A DNA stretch of 15,209 nt, from assembly GCA_041487355.1 (NCBI GenBank), contig JBGPND010000127.1:1-15209 (forward strand). The letters are read 5' to 3'. The stretch's first letter is position 1; the number at the start of each line of letters is the position of its first letter. The notes beneath the pieces were generated by a model, which worked only from the letters and a program-made list of their open reading frames with translations, ran no database searches and was not told where the DNA came from. This document shows positions 5,780 to 13,176 of this stretch, in pieces. This stretch comes from JAMXLO01 sp041487355 (GTDB lineage: Bacteria; Pseudomonadota; Alphaproteobacteria; Acetobacterales; Acetobacteraceae). The position numbers and the translations under genes are program-made.

Positions 5780-7900
5780 TTGAGACGCAGGGATTTTCTG
5801 GCCGGCGGTGCGACGGCCGCGGCGGCGCTGGCGTCTCCCGCCTTCTCCGCCGGCTCCGGAGAGGCCGTCGCCGCGCAGGCATGGACACTGGGCGCGGCGC
5901 CCAACCGCTATGTCATCCGGCTGCAGGGCGCGGCGCTGACCGGCGACTGCCATGGTCCGGACGCCGATGTGGGCCTGCCGGACGCACCCGCGGATGCCGC
6001 GATGGTCGTGGTCGGGCCACGGCGGCAACCCGTGACTTGGAGCGTCGCCACCTCGCACCAACCTGATCCGCTCACGCTGCGGATCGCGCTGACGGCGGTG
6101 GAACATCCGCTCATCGCCGACATCGTCTTCGCCATCGACGCGGCCACCGGCCTGCTGAGCCGGACCACAATGCTGCGCCATCTCGGCGTCGGGCCCGCCG
6201 TCGACATCATCGCGACCCTGGGCTTCTGGTATCGCATCCATCAACCGGTCGACCGCATGGTGTATCTCGCGGGCGAGTGGGCGCATGAGACGCAGGTGCA
6301 GCGCGGCCAAGGCGATGTGCCGCTGGTGCTGGAAAGCCGGGCCGGCAAGACCGGCTTCGAATTCCAGCCCTATGTCGCGCTGCGAGCTGGCGCCACGACC
6401 TGGCTGTGCCAGGTCTTCTGGTCAGGCAACTGGAGCTTGCAGGTGGTGCCGGGTGACGGCGGCGCCGTGCTGTCGGGCGGCCTGAACAACTGGCAGTTCC
6501 GCCATCGCCTCAGCCCCGGCGGCCAACTGCGTCTCCCCACCGTGCTGTTCGGCCGGTTCGATGGCGACCTGGATGCGGCGACGCGGCATCTGCACGACTA
6601 TCGCCGCGCGCGCCGGCCCGACCCGGACCAGCCCATCCCGGTGCAGTTCAACAGTTGGTACCCGTATTTCGGCGAGCCGACCTCCGACGCCATGCTGGCT
6701 TTCGTGCCGGTGGCGAAGCGCCTGGGCTGCGAGGCCTTCGTGGTCGATGCCGGCTGGTACCGCACCGACGAAGGCGAGTCAGCCGAGGGCTGGCGGGCGC
6801 GCACCGGCGACTGGCGCACCAGCCGCATGCGCTTTCCCAATGGACTGCGCGAGGTGAGCGCGGCGTGCCGCGAGCAGGGCATGCGGTTCGGCCTGTGGTT
6901 CGAGCCGGAAGTGATCGGGTCGCTGTCCGCCATCCGCCGCGAGCATCCAGAATGGCTGCATCACCTCAACGGCCGGCCGCCGGCCGAGGATGAGCGGGGC
7001 ATCCTGAACCTCGGCATCCCGGCCGCGCGGCGCCACGTGTTCGAGCGCATCACACGGATTCTTTCCACGGTTGGCGTCGACTGGATGAAGTGGGACTTCA
7101 ACGAGGACCTGCACGCGGGCGGCTGGGCACCCGGCCTTCCCGCGGTGCTCACCGACCAGGATCCGCTGGTGGCGCATTACGAAGGGCTGTATCGGCTGCA
7201 GGATGCGATCCGCCGCTGGTTTCCCGACCTGATCCTGGAGATGTGCGCGAGCGGGGGAGGGCGGATGGACGGCGAGATTCTCGCGCATGCGCATGTCAAC
7301 TGGATCAGCGACCAGCCGGGTGCGCTGCGCAAGCTGGCGATCCATTTCGGCAGCCAGCTCGCGCATCCGGCGGTCGAGTGCAATGACTGGCTGGTCGAAT
7401 GGCCGCCCGGCAGCATCGCCGGCTACGACGAGGAGGATGCGGATGGGCTGGATGAGCGGGGCGATCTGCCGTTCCGGCTGCGTGTCGCGATGCTCGGCAG
7501 CTTCGGCATCAGTGCGCGGGCGGATCAATGGCCGGAGGCGGATTTCGCCATCGCCACGGCGCATATCGCGCTGTACCGAAAGAAGCTGCGCGCGATCATC
7601 CATCACGGCGACCAGTACTTGCTGACCAGGTCGCCGGCGGTGGACGGCAGCGGCGATTGGGCGGCCATCTGGTACGTGGCGAAGGACGGGTTGCACGGCG
7701 TGCTGTTCGCCTTCCGGCTGGGCGGTGCGGAGGCGTCACGCTCGTTCCCGCTGCCGGGTCTGGTTGCCGGCCTGCGCTATCGCGTCAGCCGGTTCTCCGG
7801 CGCCGTTACGGAGACGATGGCAGACATGCTGATGGCCGGAATGACCGTGGCGGTGCCGGGGCAGTTTCAGTCGGAACTATGTGTGGTCGAGGCTGAGTGA
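5780..7900 (+). CDS. GH36-family alpha-galactosidase, Tat-exported
   Basis: The protein has 706 residues from the proposed TTG start. It begins with a clear Tat signal: the twin-arginine motif RRRDFLAGG at 2-10, an Ala-rich hydrophobic core and PAFSAG before the mature part. A beta-sandwich N-terminal region is followed by the catalytic TIM barrel. The barrel contains KWDFNED with D439 as the expected nucleophile, CASGGGRMDG starting at C489, and WISDQPGA with D511 as the expected acid/base. Clan GH-D alpha-galactosidases retain alpha-configured galactose when hydrolysing melibiose- or raffinose-type sugars, but other GH36 specificities exist. Start choice: no ATG lies in frame between 5642 and the mature protein, and TTG 5780 immediately precedes the Tat motif. 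There are no sugar-transport or regulator genes beside it, so it appears to act alone in the periplasm or outside the cell. Confidence 0.85.
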   Translation: MRRRDFLAGGATAAAALASPAFSAGSGEAVAAQAWTLGAAPNRYVIRLQGAALTGDCHGPDADVGLPDAPADAAMVVVGPRRQPVTWSVATSHQPDPLTLRIALTAVEHPLIADIVFAIDAATGLLSRTTMLRHLGVGPAVDIIATLGFWYRIHQPVDRMVYLAGEWAHETQVQRGQGDVPLVLESRAGKTGFEFQPYVALRAGATTWLCQVFWSGNWSLQVVPGDGGAVLSGGLNNWQFRHRLSPGGQLRLPTVLFGRFDGDLDAATRHLHDYRRARRPDPDQPIPVQFNSWYPYFGEPTSDAMLAFVPVAKRLGCEAFVVDAGWYRTDEGESAEGWRARTGDWRTSRMRFPNGLREVSAACREQGMRFGLWFEPEVIGSLSAIRREHPEWLHHLNGRPPAEDERGILNLGIPAARRHVFERITRILSTVGVDWMKWDFNEDLHAGGWAPGLPAVLTDQDPLVAHYEGLYRLQDAIRRWFPDLILEMCASGGGRMDGEILAHAHVNWISDQPGALRKLAIHFGSQLAHPAVECNDWLVEWPPGSIAGYDEEDADGLDERGDLPFRLRVAMLGSFGISARADQWPEADFAIATAHIALYRKKLRAIIHHGDQYLLTRSPAVDGSGDWAAIWYVAKDGLHGVLFAFRLGGAEASRSFPLPGLVAGLRYRVSRFSGAVTETMADMLMAGMTVAVPGQFQSELCVVEAE

Positions 7901-7914
7901 TCGGTGCCCCCCTG

Positions 7915-8002
7915 CTGTCATTGCGAGCGAAGCGAAGCAATCCCGGGCCAATTGCGCACTCGGATCGAGATTGCCGCGTCGCTTCGCTCCTCGCAATGAC
8001 AG
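7915..8002. repeat. Dispersed palindromic repeat (GTCATTGCGAGCGAAGCGAA type), possible terminator
   Basis: The left arm (7915-7942) reads CTGTCATTGCGAGCGAAGCG and on to GCAATC. The right arm (7969-8002) is its near reverse complement, GATTGC to GCAATGACAG, with a few extra bases. The arms are separated by 26 bp. The sequence is a well-known type of dispersed palindrome in proteobacterial genomes that gives spurious peptides such as SLRAKRSNP. It fills the gap between the convergent galactosidase and Nudix genes, so it may also end transcription on both sides. Confidence 0.75.
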
Positions 8003-8022
8003 TGTGGCGGGCCGCCACACAA

Positions 8023-8454
8023 TCACTCTACCAGCTGCCGCGCAATCGCGATGACCCGGTGCGCCTCGCTCCACAGGCCGTAGTCATCCAGCGCATCCAA
8101 CGGCGCCCATACCGCCTCGGTCACGTCGGTGTCGGCAACCGGTTCGCCTGACACCCAGCGCGCTGCGAAGTCGATGATCGTGTAGTGGAAGCGCACCCGG
8201 CCCGTTTCATCGCGTCGGATATTGTCGACCGTCGCGGCGAAATGCAGTGGGCCCACTTCGATGCCGGTTTCCTCCAGCAGTTCGCGCCGCCCGGCGTCCT
8301 CGGTGGTTTCGCCGAGTTCCTGCGCACCGCCCGGCAGCGTCCACGCACCGATGTTCGGCGGCTTGCCGCGGCGAACCAGCAGGACGGTATCGCCCTTGAT
8401 GACCACGATCCCGATCCCGACGATTGGCCGAGCGGGATACTCGCGGTCGGTCAT
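8023..8454 (-). CDS. Nudix hydrolase
   Basis: This 143-residue protein has a complete Nudix box from G43 to I65. GAQELGE is followed seven residues later by RELLEETGI, which fits G-x5-E-x7-RE-U-x-EE-x-G-U exactly, including the metal-binding glutamates at 61-62. The lead-in NIGAWTLPGG is typical of ADP-ribose or nucleoside-diphosphate-sugar pyrophosphatases, but substrate cannot be assigned. The enzyme is cytoplasmic. Its ATG overlaps the TGA of the DUF4340 gene (ATGA, 8451-8454), so it is the last gene of the Gld-like operon and is probably translationally coupled. Nothing in the sequence suggests a direct role in transport. The coupling may be a local arrangement or may reflect a shared substrate. 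Confidence 0.92.
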   Translation of the reverse strand: MTDREYPARPIVGIGIVVIKGDTVLLVRRGKPPNIGAWTLPGGAQELGETTEDAGRRELLEETGIEVGPLHFAATVDNIRRDETGRVRFHYTIIDFAARWVSGEPVADTDVTEAVWAPLDALDDYGLWSEAHRVIAIARQLVE

Positions 8455-9515
8455 TTCGGTGCGGAGCCTGCCCCCGGGCTTGACCCGGGGGGCGCCTCGG
8501 CGGGGGCGGCGGGTGGCGGTGCCTTCAGGTCGTCCAGCGCCGGCACCAGCGCCTTCTGCTTCCAGGCGCCGAGCTGATAGGTCCAGCCGGCCAGCCGCGC
8601 GTTCACCTTGTCGGCTTCATCCTTGGTCTTGTCGCTGCCCGTGACGGCGAAGCGCGCCCAGATGTCTTTCTCGCCCTTGAACACCGTCACCGTCACCGCA
8701 AGCCCGTCGCTGATCGTGTACACCGACTGGCCGACCTTGTCGCCGACGGGATCCTTGTCGGTCTGTACATCCTGGAACGTCAGCAGTTCCAGCCCACGGT
8801 CGACGTCGTCCACCTTGTAGTCATCCAGCGGCGGATGGTCCGCGGGCGATTTCAGCACAAGCTTCTGGCCGTCGCGCGCGAGTTCCAGCGTCTCGTCACC
8901 ATGCGTCACCACCACGCTGGCGATGCGGGTGTGGTCGATGTTCATGATGTCGCGCTCGAGCCAGAGCTGCGGATCGGCATCGACCTGCAGGCTGCCCTCG
9001 GCGAGCCAGGTCTGATTGTCGTCCGGACGGCGCACATAGACCTGCTCCGGCACGTTGCCCTGCGTACGCACGCGACGATGGCCGACGATCACCGCAATGA
9101 TCGGCTTGCCGGATGCGTCGAGCACGCGCAGCAGGTTCGCGGTGGCATCCTTCTGGTTCGGGTCTTCCAGGCCGAGTCGGCTGAACTGCGCGGGGTCGGT
9201 GGTGCGCGGTTCCACCAGGCGCAGTTCGGTCAGCGCGGTCAGCATGCCGCGCAGCTTGCTTCCCTGCACCGCATAGCCGCCGCGATCCACCAGGCCCCAC
9301 GCATCGCCACGCTTGGCGAGCGCCGTCGTCTTGTCCTGGTGGGTGATCTCGATACGGGCCGCCTCCTGCAGCCGCGGCGCCAGGTCGGGGAACATCAGCC
9401 TGCCGGCGTTGAACGCCTGTTCCTGACTGGGCTTTTCCGCCGTGCCGAAGTACCAGCCGCCAGCGACCGCAATGACGCCGAGGATCAGCAGGGTGAGCAG
9501 CGTGCGCGGTCTCAC
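8451..9515 (-). CDS. DUF4340 domain-containing membrane-anchored protein
   Basis: This 354-residue protein has one N-terminal transmembrane segment (about 5-23, TLLTLLILGVIAVAGGWYF) and a large extracytoplasmic part. That part reads like DUF4340, with ARIEITHQDKTTALAKRGDAWGLV, YAVQGSKLRGMLTALTELRLVEPRT and RLGLEDP. DUF4340 proteins are commonly encoded next to GldA/F/G-like ABC transporter genes, as here; their biochemical role is unknown. The start is GTG 9515. Candidate Shine-Dalgarno bases (GAGGG) lie about 10 nt upstream, at the edge of a palindromic repeat cluster. The last about 25 residues are Pro/Ala/Gly-rich, and PPGSSPGAG within them is encoded by a palindromic repeat (8470-8493). 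The stop overlaps the Nudix start by 4 nt. Confidence 0.85.
   Translation of the reverse strand: MRPRTLLTLLILGVIAVAGGWYFGTAEKPSQEQAFNAGRLMFPDLAPRLQEAARIEITHQDKTTALAKRGDAWGLVDRGGYAVQGSKLRGMLTALTELRLVEPRTTDPAQFSRLGLEDPNQKDATANLLRVLDASGKPIIAVIVGHRRVRTQGNVPEQVYVRRPDDNQTWLAEGSLQVDADPQLWLERDIMNIDHTRIASVVVTHGDETLELARDGQKLVLKSPADHPPLDDYKVDDVDRGLELLTFQDVQTDKDPVGDKVGQSVYTISDGLAVTVTVFKGEKDIWARFAVTGSDKTKDEADKVNARLAGWTYQLGAWKQKALVPALDDLKAPPPAAPAEAPPGSSPGAGSAPK
8470..8493. repeat. Palindromic repeat copy inside the DUF4340 gene
   Basis: An 8-bp stem CCCCCGGG/CCCGGGGG surrounds the loop CTTGA. This is the same core, CCCCGGGCTTGACCCGGGG, as the repeat at 9539-9570. On the minus strand it encodes PPGSSPG near the C-terminus of the DUF4340 protein, 6 codons before the stop. 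The intergenic copies give the same PGSSPG string when translated in this orientation. Confidence 0.75.
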
Positions 9516-9538
9516 CGGTGAAACCCTCGCTCTCCGCC

Positions 9539-9570
9539 GTCATGGCCGTCCCCGGGCTTGACCCGGGGAT
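9539..9570. repeat. Palindromic repeat, copy 1 of intergenic cluster
   Basis: This unit begins GTCATGGCCGT and has a perfect 8-bp stem TCCCCGGG/CCCGGGGA (9549-9569) around CTTGA. It is a dispersed element type widespread in alphaproteobacteria. It lies immediately upstream of the DUF4340 start codon, so it is part of that gene's mRNA leader. Confidence 0.75.
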
Positions 9571-9625
9571 CAGCCCCATAGGCATCAGGATAAGGGCCGG
9601 GGTGGAGGCGAACGTCCTCTCCCCT

Positions 9626-9657
9626 GTCATGCCCGTCCCCGGACTTGACCCGAGGAT
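9626..9657. repeat. Palindromic repeat, copy 2 of intergenic cluster
   Basis: This 32-bp unit has the same orientation as copy 1 and differs at only three positions. Two of these fall in the stem (GGG to GGA, and GGGG to GAGG), so the hairpin is imperfect. It lies 56 bp from copy 1. Confidence 0.7.
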
Positions 9658-9690
9658 CAACCCGGGCATCCGTCCAAGCACCTCTGCCGC

Positions 9691-9722
9691 GATAGATGGC
9701 CGGGTCAAGCCCGGCCATGACG
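9691..9722. repeat. Palindromic repeat, copy 3 (inverted) of intergenic cluster
   Basis: This is a perfect 9-bp stem ATGGCCGGG/CCCGGCCAT (9696-9718) around TCAAG. On the minus strand it reads GTCATGGCCGGGCTTGACCC, so it is an inverted copy of units 1 and 2. Its outer end merges into the 39-bp tandem repeat at 9715. Confidence 0.7.
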
Positions 9723-9792
9723 GCTACTATGAGTCTCATGCACGAGCCCTCGGCCATGGCGGCTACCATGGGTCTCATGCGCGTGCCCTCGC
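9715..9792. repeat. Tandem duplication of a 39-bp unit at the 3' end of the GldG-like gene
   Basis: Bases 9715-9753 and 9754-9792 are adjacent copies of one 39-bp unit starting CCATGRCGGCTAC and ending GCCCTCG plus one base. They match at 33 of 39 positions by eye. The second copy holds the last codons and TGA stop of the GldG-like gene (stop at 9775-9777); the first lies just beyond the stop and contains the matching TCA. The unit length is a multiple of three. Confidence 0.75.
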
Positions 9793-11694
9793 GCGACGGC
9801 GGCGGCGTACAATGCCGAGTGCGATCGCCACGATGGCCAGCAATGCCGGCACCAGCACGATGTTGCACACGCGGAGTTTGGTCTCCAGGCGGGAGATGTC
9901 GCGGTTCAGGTCGAACTGCACGGCGCGCAACTGTTGCCTTGTGTCGACGATGTCCTTGCGCGCCGCATCGATGGCGGCACGCTGCTCCGGCGTGATCACC
10001 GCCTGCGCATTGGCCTGCTCGCTGCCGCCACTGGAACCCTGCCGCAGCGTGCGGAGCTGTTTCTCGGTATCGTCCAAATGCTTCTGCAGCGCCTGCTCGG
10101 TCTGGCGGAACTTCGCTTCCGCCTCGCTCTGCATCTGGTTCACCAGGATGAACGGATGGCTGGTGTCGCCACGCGAGCGCAGCCCGATCAATGCGTCACC
10201 GCCGGCAAGCGTGCCGATCAGGTTGGCGACAAACGGGCCGTTGTCGCTGAACGGCATGGCGGTCTGCTGGCCGAAGAAATCCGAGACGCGCACCCAGAAC
10301 CGGTCGGCCAGGATGTCGCTGTCGGCCACCACCACGAGATTGGCCGGCCCGTCGGTCTGCGCCTTGTAGTCAGGGAAGTTCTCCGGCCGCTTCTGGTCCT
10401 TCGCCAGTTCCGGCGGTCCGGTGAATGCCGATTGCAGCGTGCCGCGGAGCCGTGCCGCGATGACGCGCGGGCCGCCCTCCGGCTTGAAGTCCGCGAGGAC
10501 CTTTGCGGGGTTCGGCATCTTCACCTGATCGACCGCGATCTCGGCGGACCGCGCGCTGCTGGTCAGCAGTGGCGTGAACTCGATCGACGCATTCGGCGCC
10601 TTCCGCAAGGACCCGGCAGACGCCATCGTCACCTGCTGCAGATCGGCGGTGGCAGGATCTTCGTGATTGATGCCGTCGCGGATGTTGAACCAGGCGACGT
10701 AGTTCACCGCCTGCACCCGTTCGTCGGGATTGGCCCGCACGCGCCAGGCACCGGTCAGATCGCCGACCACCTTCGTCGGATCGAACACGATGCCCCAGGC
10801 ATCGAACAGCTTCTTCAGATTGGAGCTGGTATCGGTCGGCGGCATGCCGCTGGGCGACGGGGCGGATGCCATCGCCTCGCTCCACGGATCGACCATCGCC
10901 ATCAGCCGTCCGCCGCGCATGACGAACTGGTCGATGGCATAGAGCGTGGCGTCCGACAGGTTCTGCGCCTCGGCGACCAGCAGCACCTGGATGTCGGGAT
11001 CGATCACCTGCGCGTCGATGGCGACCGTCTTCACCTGATTGGTCTGCCGCAGCAGCATCGTCGATGCATAGGGCTGGCCACCCCCGCCGCCCTGACCGCG
11101 CATTGCCATCATCATCATGCGTGGATCGCCATCGAGCGGCAGCGACGACATCACGCCGACCACGGAACGCTTCGGGTTGGACAGCTCGTAGACCAGCTTG
11201 GTCAGGTCGAATTCGAGGAAGCGCTCGCGCTCCGGCTGGAAGAAGGCGATGGTGCGTTCGTCGTCTTCCAGGTTGCTGCCGGCCAGGCCGAAATACACCT
11301 GGACGCCGCCCTGATCGACCGGCACGCCCTGCAGGCCGTAGGCGAGCGCGCGGTCCTCGGTGTCGCTGAACGGCTCCGGATCGTAGAACTCGAGCCTGAT
11401 CCTGCCACCGGATACCGCGGCGTATTCGCCGAGCATCTCGCGCACATGGTCGGCGTAGGTGCCGTAGACCGGCACGGTGCTGCCCAGCCGGCGCGAGTAG
11501 AACAGGCGCAGCGTCACCGGCTCCTTCAGGCCCGACAGGATCTGTCGCGTGCCGGGCGACAGCGTGTAGATGTGGTTGCGCGTCAGGTCGACACGCAAGT
11601 CGGCCAGCCGCGCGTCGGCGAACATGTTGATGCCGATGACGATGGCGGCAACAGCGATGACGCCGATGATGGAGAACCAGATCCGCCGGCGCAT
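9775..11694 (-). CDS. GldG-like ABC transporter auxiliary protein
   Basis: The 639-residue protein has a transmembrane segment at about 5-24. A long extracytoplasmic region then begins with DLTRNHIYTLSPGTRQILSG, the usual opening of the GldG/ABC_transp_aux family. A region predicted to be coiled coil lies near the C-terminus (AEAKFRQTEQALQKHLDDTEKQ and beyond). A second transmembrane segment at about 611-630 is followed by the basic tail RRRRRARARA. GldG is known as an accessory membrane component with GldA and GldF in gliding Bacteroidota. Homologues occur widely in non-gliding bacteria with unknown substrate. A Met/Gly-rich stretch (MMMMAMRGQGGGGGQ) sits near residue 200. The ATG is 4 nt after the permease stop, so the genes are co-transcribed. 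The last codons overlap a 39-bp tandem repeat. Confidence 0.88.
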   Translation of the reverse strand: MRRRIWFSIIGVIAVAAIVIGINMFADARLADLRVDLTRNHIYTLSPGTRQILSGLKEPVTLRLFYSRRLGSTVPVYGTYADHVREMLGEYAAVSGGRIRLEFYDPEPFSDTEDRALAYGLQGVPVDQGGVQVYFGLAGSNLEDDERTIAFFQPERERFLEFDLTKLVYELSNPKRSVVGVMSSLPLDGDPRMMMMAMRGQGGGGGQPYASTMLLRQTNQVKTVAIDAQVIDPDIQVLLVAEAQNLSDATLYAIDQFVMRGGRLMAMVDPWSEAMASAPSPSGMPPTDTSSNLKKLFDAWGIVFDPTKVVGDLTGAWRVRANPDERVQAVNYVAWFNIRDGINHEDPATADLQQVTMASAGSLRKAPNASIEFTPLLTSSARSAEIAVDQVKMPNPAKVLADFKPEGGPRVIAARLRGTLQSAFTGPPELAKDQKRPENFPDYKAQTDGPANLVVVADSDILADRFWVRVSDFFGQQTAMPFSDNGPFVANLIGTLAGGDALIGLRSRGDTSHPFILVNQMQSEAEAKFRQTEQALQKHLDDTEKQLRTLRQGSSGGSEQANAQAVITPEQRAAIDAARKDIVDTRQQLRAVQFDLNRDISRLETKLRVCNIVLVPALLAIVAIALGIVRRRRRARARA

Positions 11695-11698
11695 CGTT

Positions 11699-12430
11699 TC
11701 AGTCCGCCTTGCGCTGGTCGACGATGACGGCGTTGAGGAACAGCCAGAACCCGATGAAGGTGGCGAAGAAGATCAGGTCGCGCAGGCTGACCACGCCGCG
11801 GGTGAAGTCCTGGAACCGGTCGATGACCGCGATGCGCCGCGCGATCTCGGCGAGCACCGGCGTGTTGCGCGACAGGAAGTCGGTGACGACGGGATAGGAT
11901 GCGACGGCGAACACGAAGCATACCGCGACGGCGAGCACGAAGGCGATCACCTGGTTCTTGGTCAGTGCCGACAGCGCCGATCCCACCGAGAGGAAGGCGC
12001 CCGCCACCAGCAGCGCGCCGACATAGCCCGAGGCGATCACGCCGTTGTCCGGCTGGCCGAGGATGTTGACGGTGATGACGAACGGGAACGTCAGCAGCAG
12101 CGCGATGGCGCAGAACGCCCAGGCGGCGAGGAATTTTCCCAGCACCGCCTGGGTCTGGGTGATCGGCAGGGTCAGCAGCAGCTCGATGGTGCCGAGCCGG
12201 CGTTCCTCCGCCCAGAGGCGCATGGTGATCGCGGGAACGAGCAGCAGGAACACCCAGGGGATGAAGGTGAAGAACGGATTGAGATCGGCCTGGCCGCGAT
12301 CGAAGAAGCCGCCGAGGTTGAACGTCAGCGCGCCTTGCAGGACGAGGAAGATGACGATGAACACGGACGCGACCGGGGTCGCGAAATAGGCGGCCAGTTC
12401 GCGTCCGGCGATGATGAACACATTGCGCAT
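11699..12430 (-). CDS. ABC-2 type permease, GldF-like
   Basis: This 243-residue integral membrane protein has about six hydrophobic segments: roughly 14-40, 55-72, 100-122, 133-155, 160-178 and 218-237. The motif MRLWAEERRLGTIELLLTLP (70-89) is the conserved cytoplasmic coupling region of this ABC-2 permease group. The start is placed at ATG 12430 (MRNVFIIAGRELAAYFATPV), because GldF-like permeases begin with this amphipathic helix. The frame stays open further upstream only within the ATPase gene. The start is 2 nt after the ATPase stop and the end is 4 nt before the GldG-like start, so it is tightly operonic. It would form the channel part of the transporter, driven by the ATPase next door. 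Confidence 0.88.
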   Translation of the reverse strand: MRNVFIIAGRELAAYFATPVASVFIVIFLVLQGALTFNLGGFFDRGQADLNPFFTFIPWVFLLLVPAITMRLWAEERRLGTIELLLTLPITQTQAVLGKFLAAWAFCAIALLLTFPFVITVNILGQPDNGVIASGYVGALLVAGAFLSVGSALSALTKNQVIAFVLAVAVCFVFAVASYPVVTDFLSRNTPVLAEIARRIAVIDRFQDFTRGVVSLRDLIFFATFIGFWLFLNAVIVDQRKAD

Positions 12431-12432
12431 GC

Positions 12433-13176
12433 TCAGGCGGCTTCCATCGTCAGTTGCCGGAACACGTCGTCCAGCTTGCCCGACGGGTGCCGGCGCTGCA
12501 GTTCGGCCGGCGTCGCGTCCGCCACCACGCGGCCGGCCGCGATGATGATCGCGCGCGTACACACCGCATCGACCTCCTCCAGGATATGCGTCGAGATCAC
12601 GATCGCCTTCTGCGGCGCCATCTGCGCGATCAGCGCACGCACCTCGTGCTTCTGATTGGGATCGAGCCCATCGGTCGGCTCATCCAGCACCAGCACCGGC
12701 GGGTCGTGCAGCAGCGCCTGCGCCAGGCCTACGCGGCGCTTGAACCCCTTGGACAGCGTCTCCACCGGCTGCAGCAGCACGCCCTGGAGCCGTGTCAGTT
12801 CCACCGCATGCCCGACTCGCCGTGCCAGGTCCCTGCCGGTGTAGCCGCGCACCCTGGCGCAGAACGCCAGGAAGCCGGTGACGGTCATTTCCGGATAGGT
12901 CGGCGCCCCTTCCGGCAGGAAGCCGAGCACGCGGCGCGCGGCAACCCCGTCGGTCTGCACATCGTGGCCGCAGATGCGGGCGGTGCCGGCGGTCGGGATC
13001 ATGAAGCCGGCCAGCATGCGCATCGTGGTGGATTTGCCGGCGCCGTTCGGCCCCAGGAAGCCCAGCACCTCGCCACGGGCCACGTTGAACGTGACGTTGT
13101 CGACCGCGGTGAAGCTGCCGAACCGCTTGGTCAGGCCGGCGATCTCGATCAGCACAGGTTGGCCGTCGGCAGTCAC
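12433..13176 (-). CDS. ABC transporter ATP-binding protein, GldA-like
   Basis: The 247-residue nucleotide-binding subunit is first in the operon. Walker A is GPNGAGKST (42-50), the signature is LSKGFKRRVGLAQAL (from 141), Walker B is VLVLDEPTDGLD (161-172) and the switch histidine is H197 in STHILEE. At the Q-loop the sequence is LPEGAPTYPEMTV, with Glu where many ABC proteins have Gln; this LPE form is seen in GldA-type ATPases. The frame is open to TTG 13221. GTG 13176 (VTADGQPVLIEIAGLTKRFG) is preferred because the ATP-binding domain begins directly after it, the purine-rich AAGGTGGGGGAA lies upstream, and the extra residues (RYSRRRRGKVGERS) look non-native. The start remains uncertain. 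Confidence 0.92.
   Translation of the reverse strand: MTADGQPVLIEIAGLTKRFGSFTAVDNVTFNVARGEVLGFLGPNGAGKSTTMRMLAGFMIPTAGTARICGHDVQTDGVAARRVLGFLPEGAPTYPEMTVTGFLAFCARVRGYTGRDLARRVGHAVELTRLQGVLLQPVETLSKGFKRRVGLAQALLHDPPVLVLDEPTDGLDPNQKHEVRALIAQMAPQKAIVISTHILEEVDAVCTRAIIIAAGRVVADATPAELQRRHPSGKLDDVFRQLTMEAA

Noticed and set aside
7897..8151. 84-codon open frame on the plus strand
   Set aside because: It opens with SLRAKRSNP and RVASLLAMT, which are translations of the palindromic repeat, and then runs antisense to the Nudix gene.
9518..10369. 283-codon open frame on the plus strand
   Set aside because: Its start is made of repeat-derived strings such as VPGLDPGI and RVKPGHDG, and the rest is antisense to the GldG-like gene.
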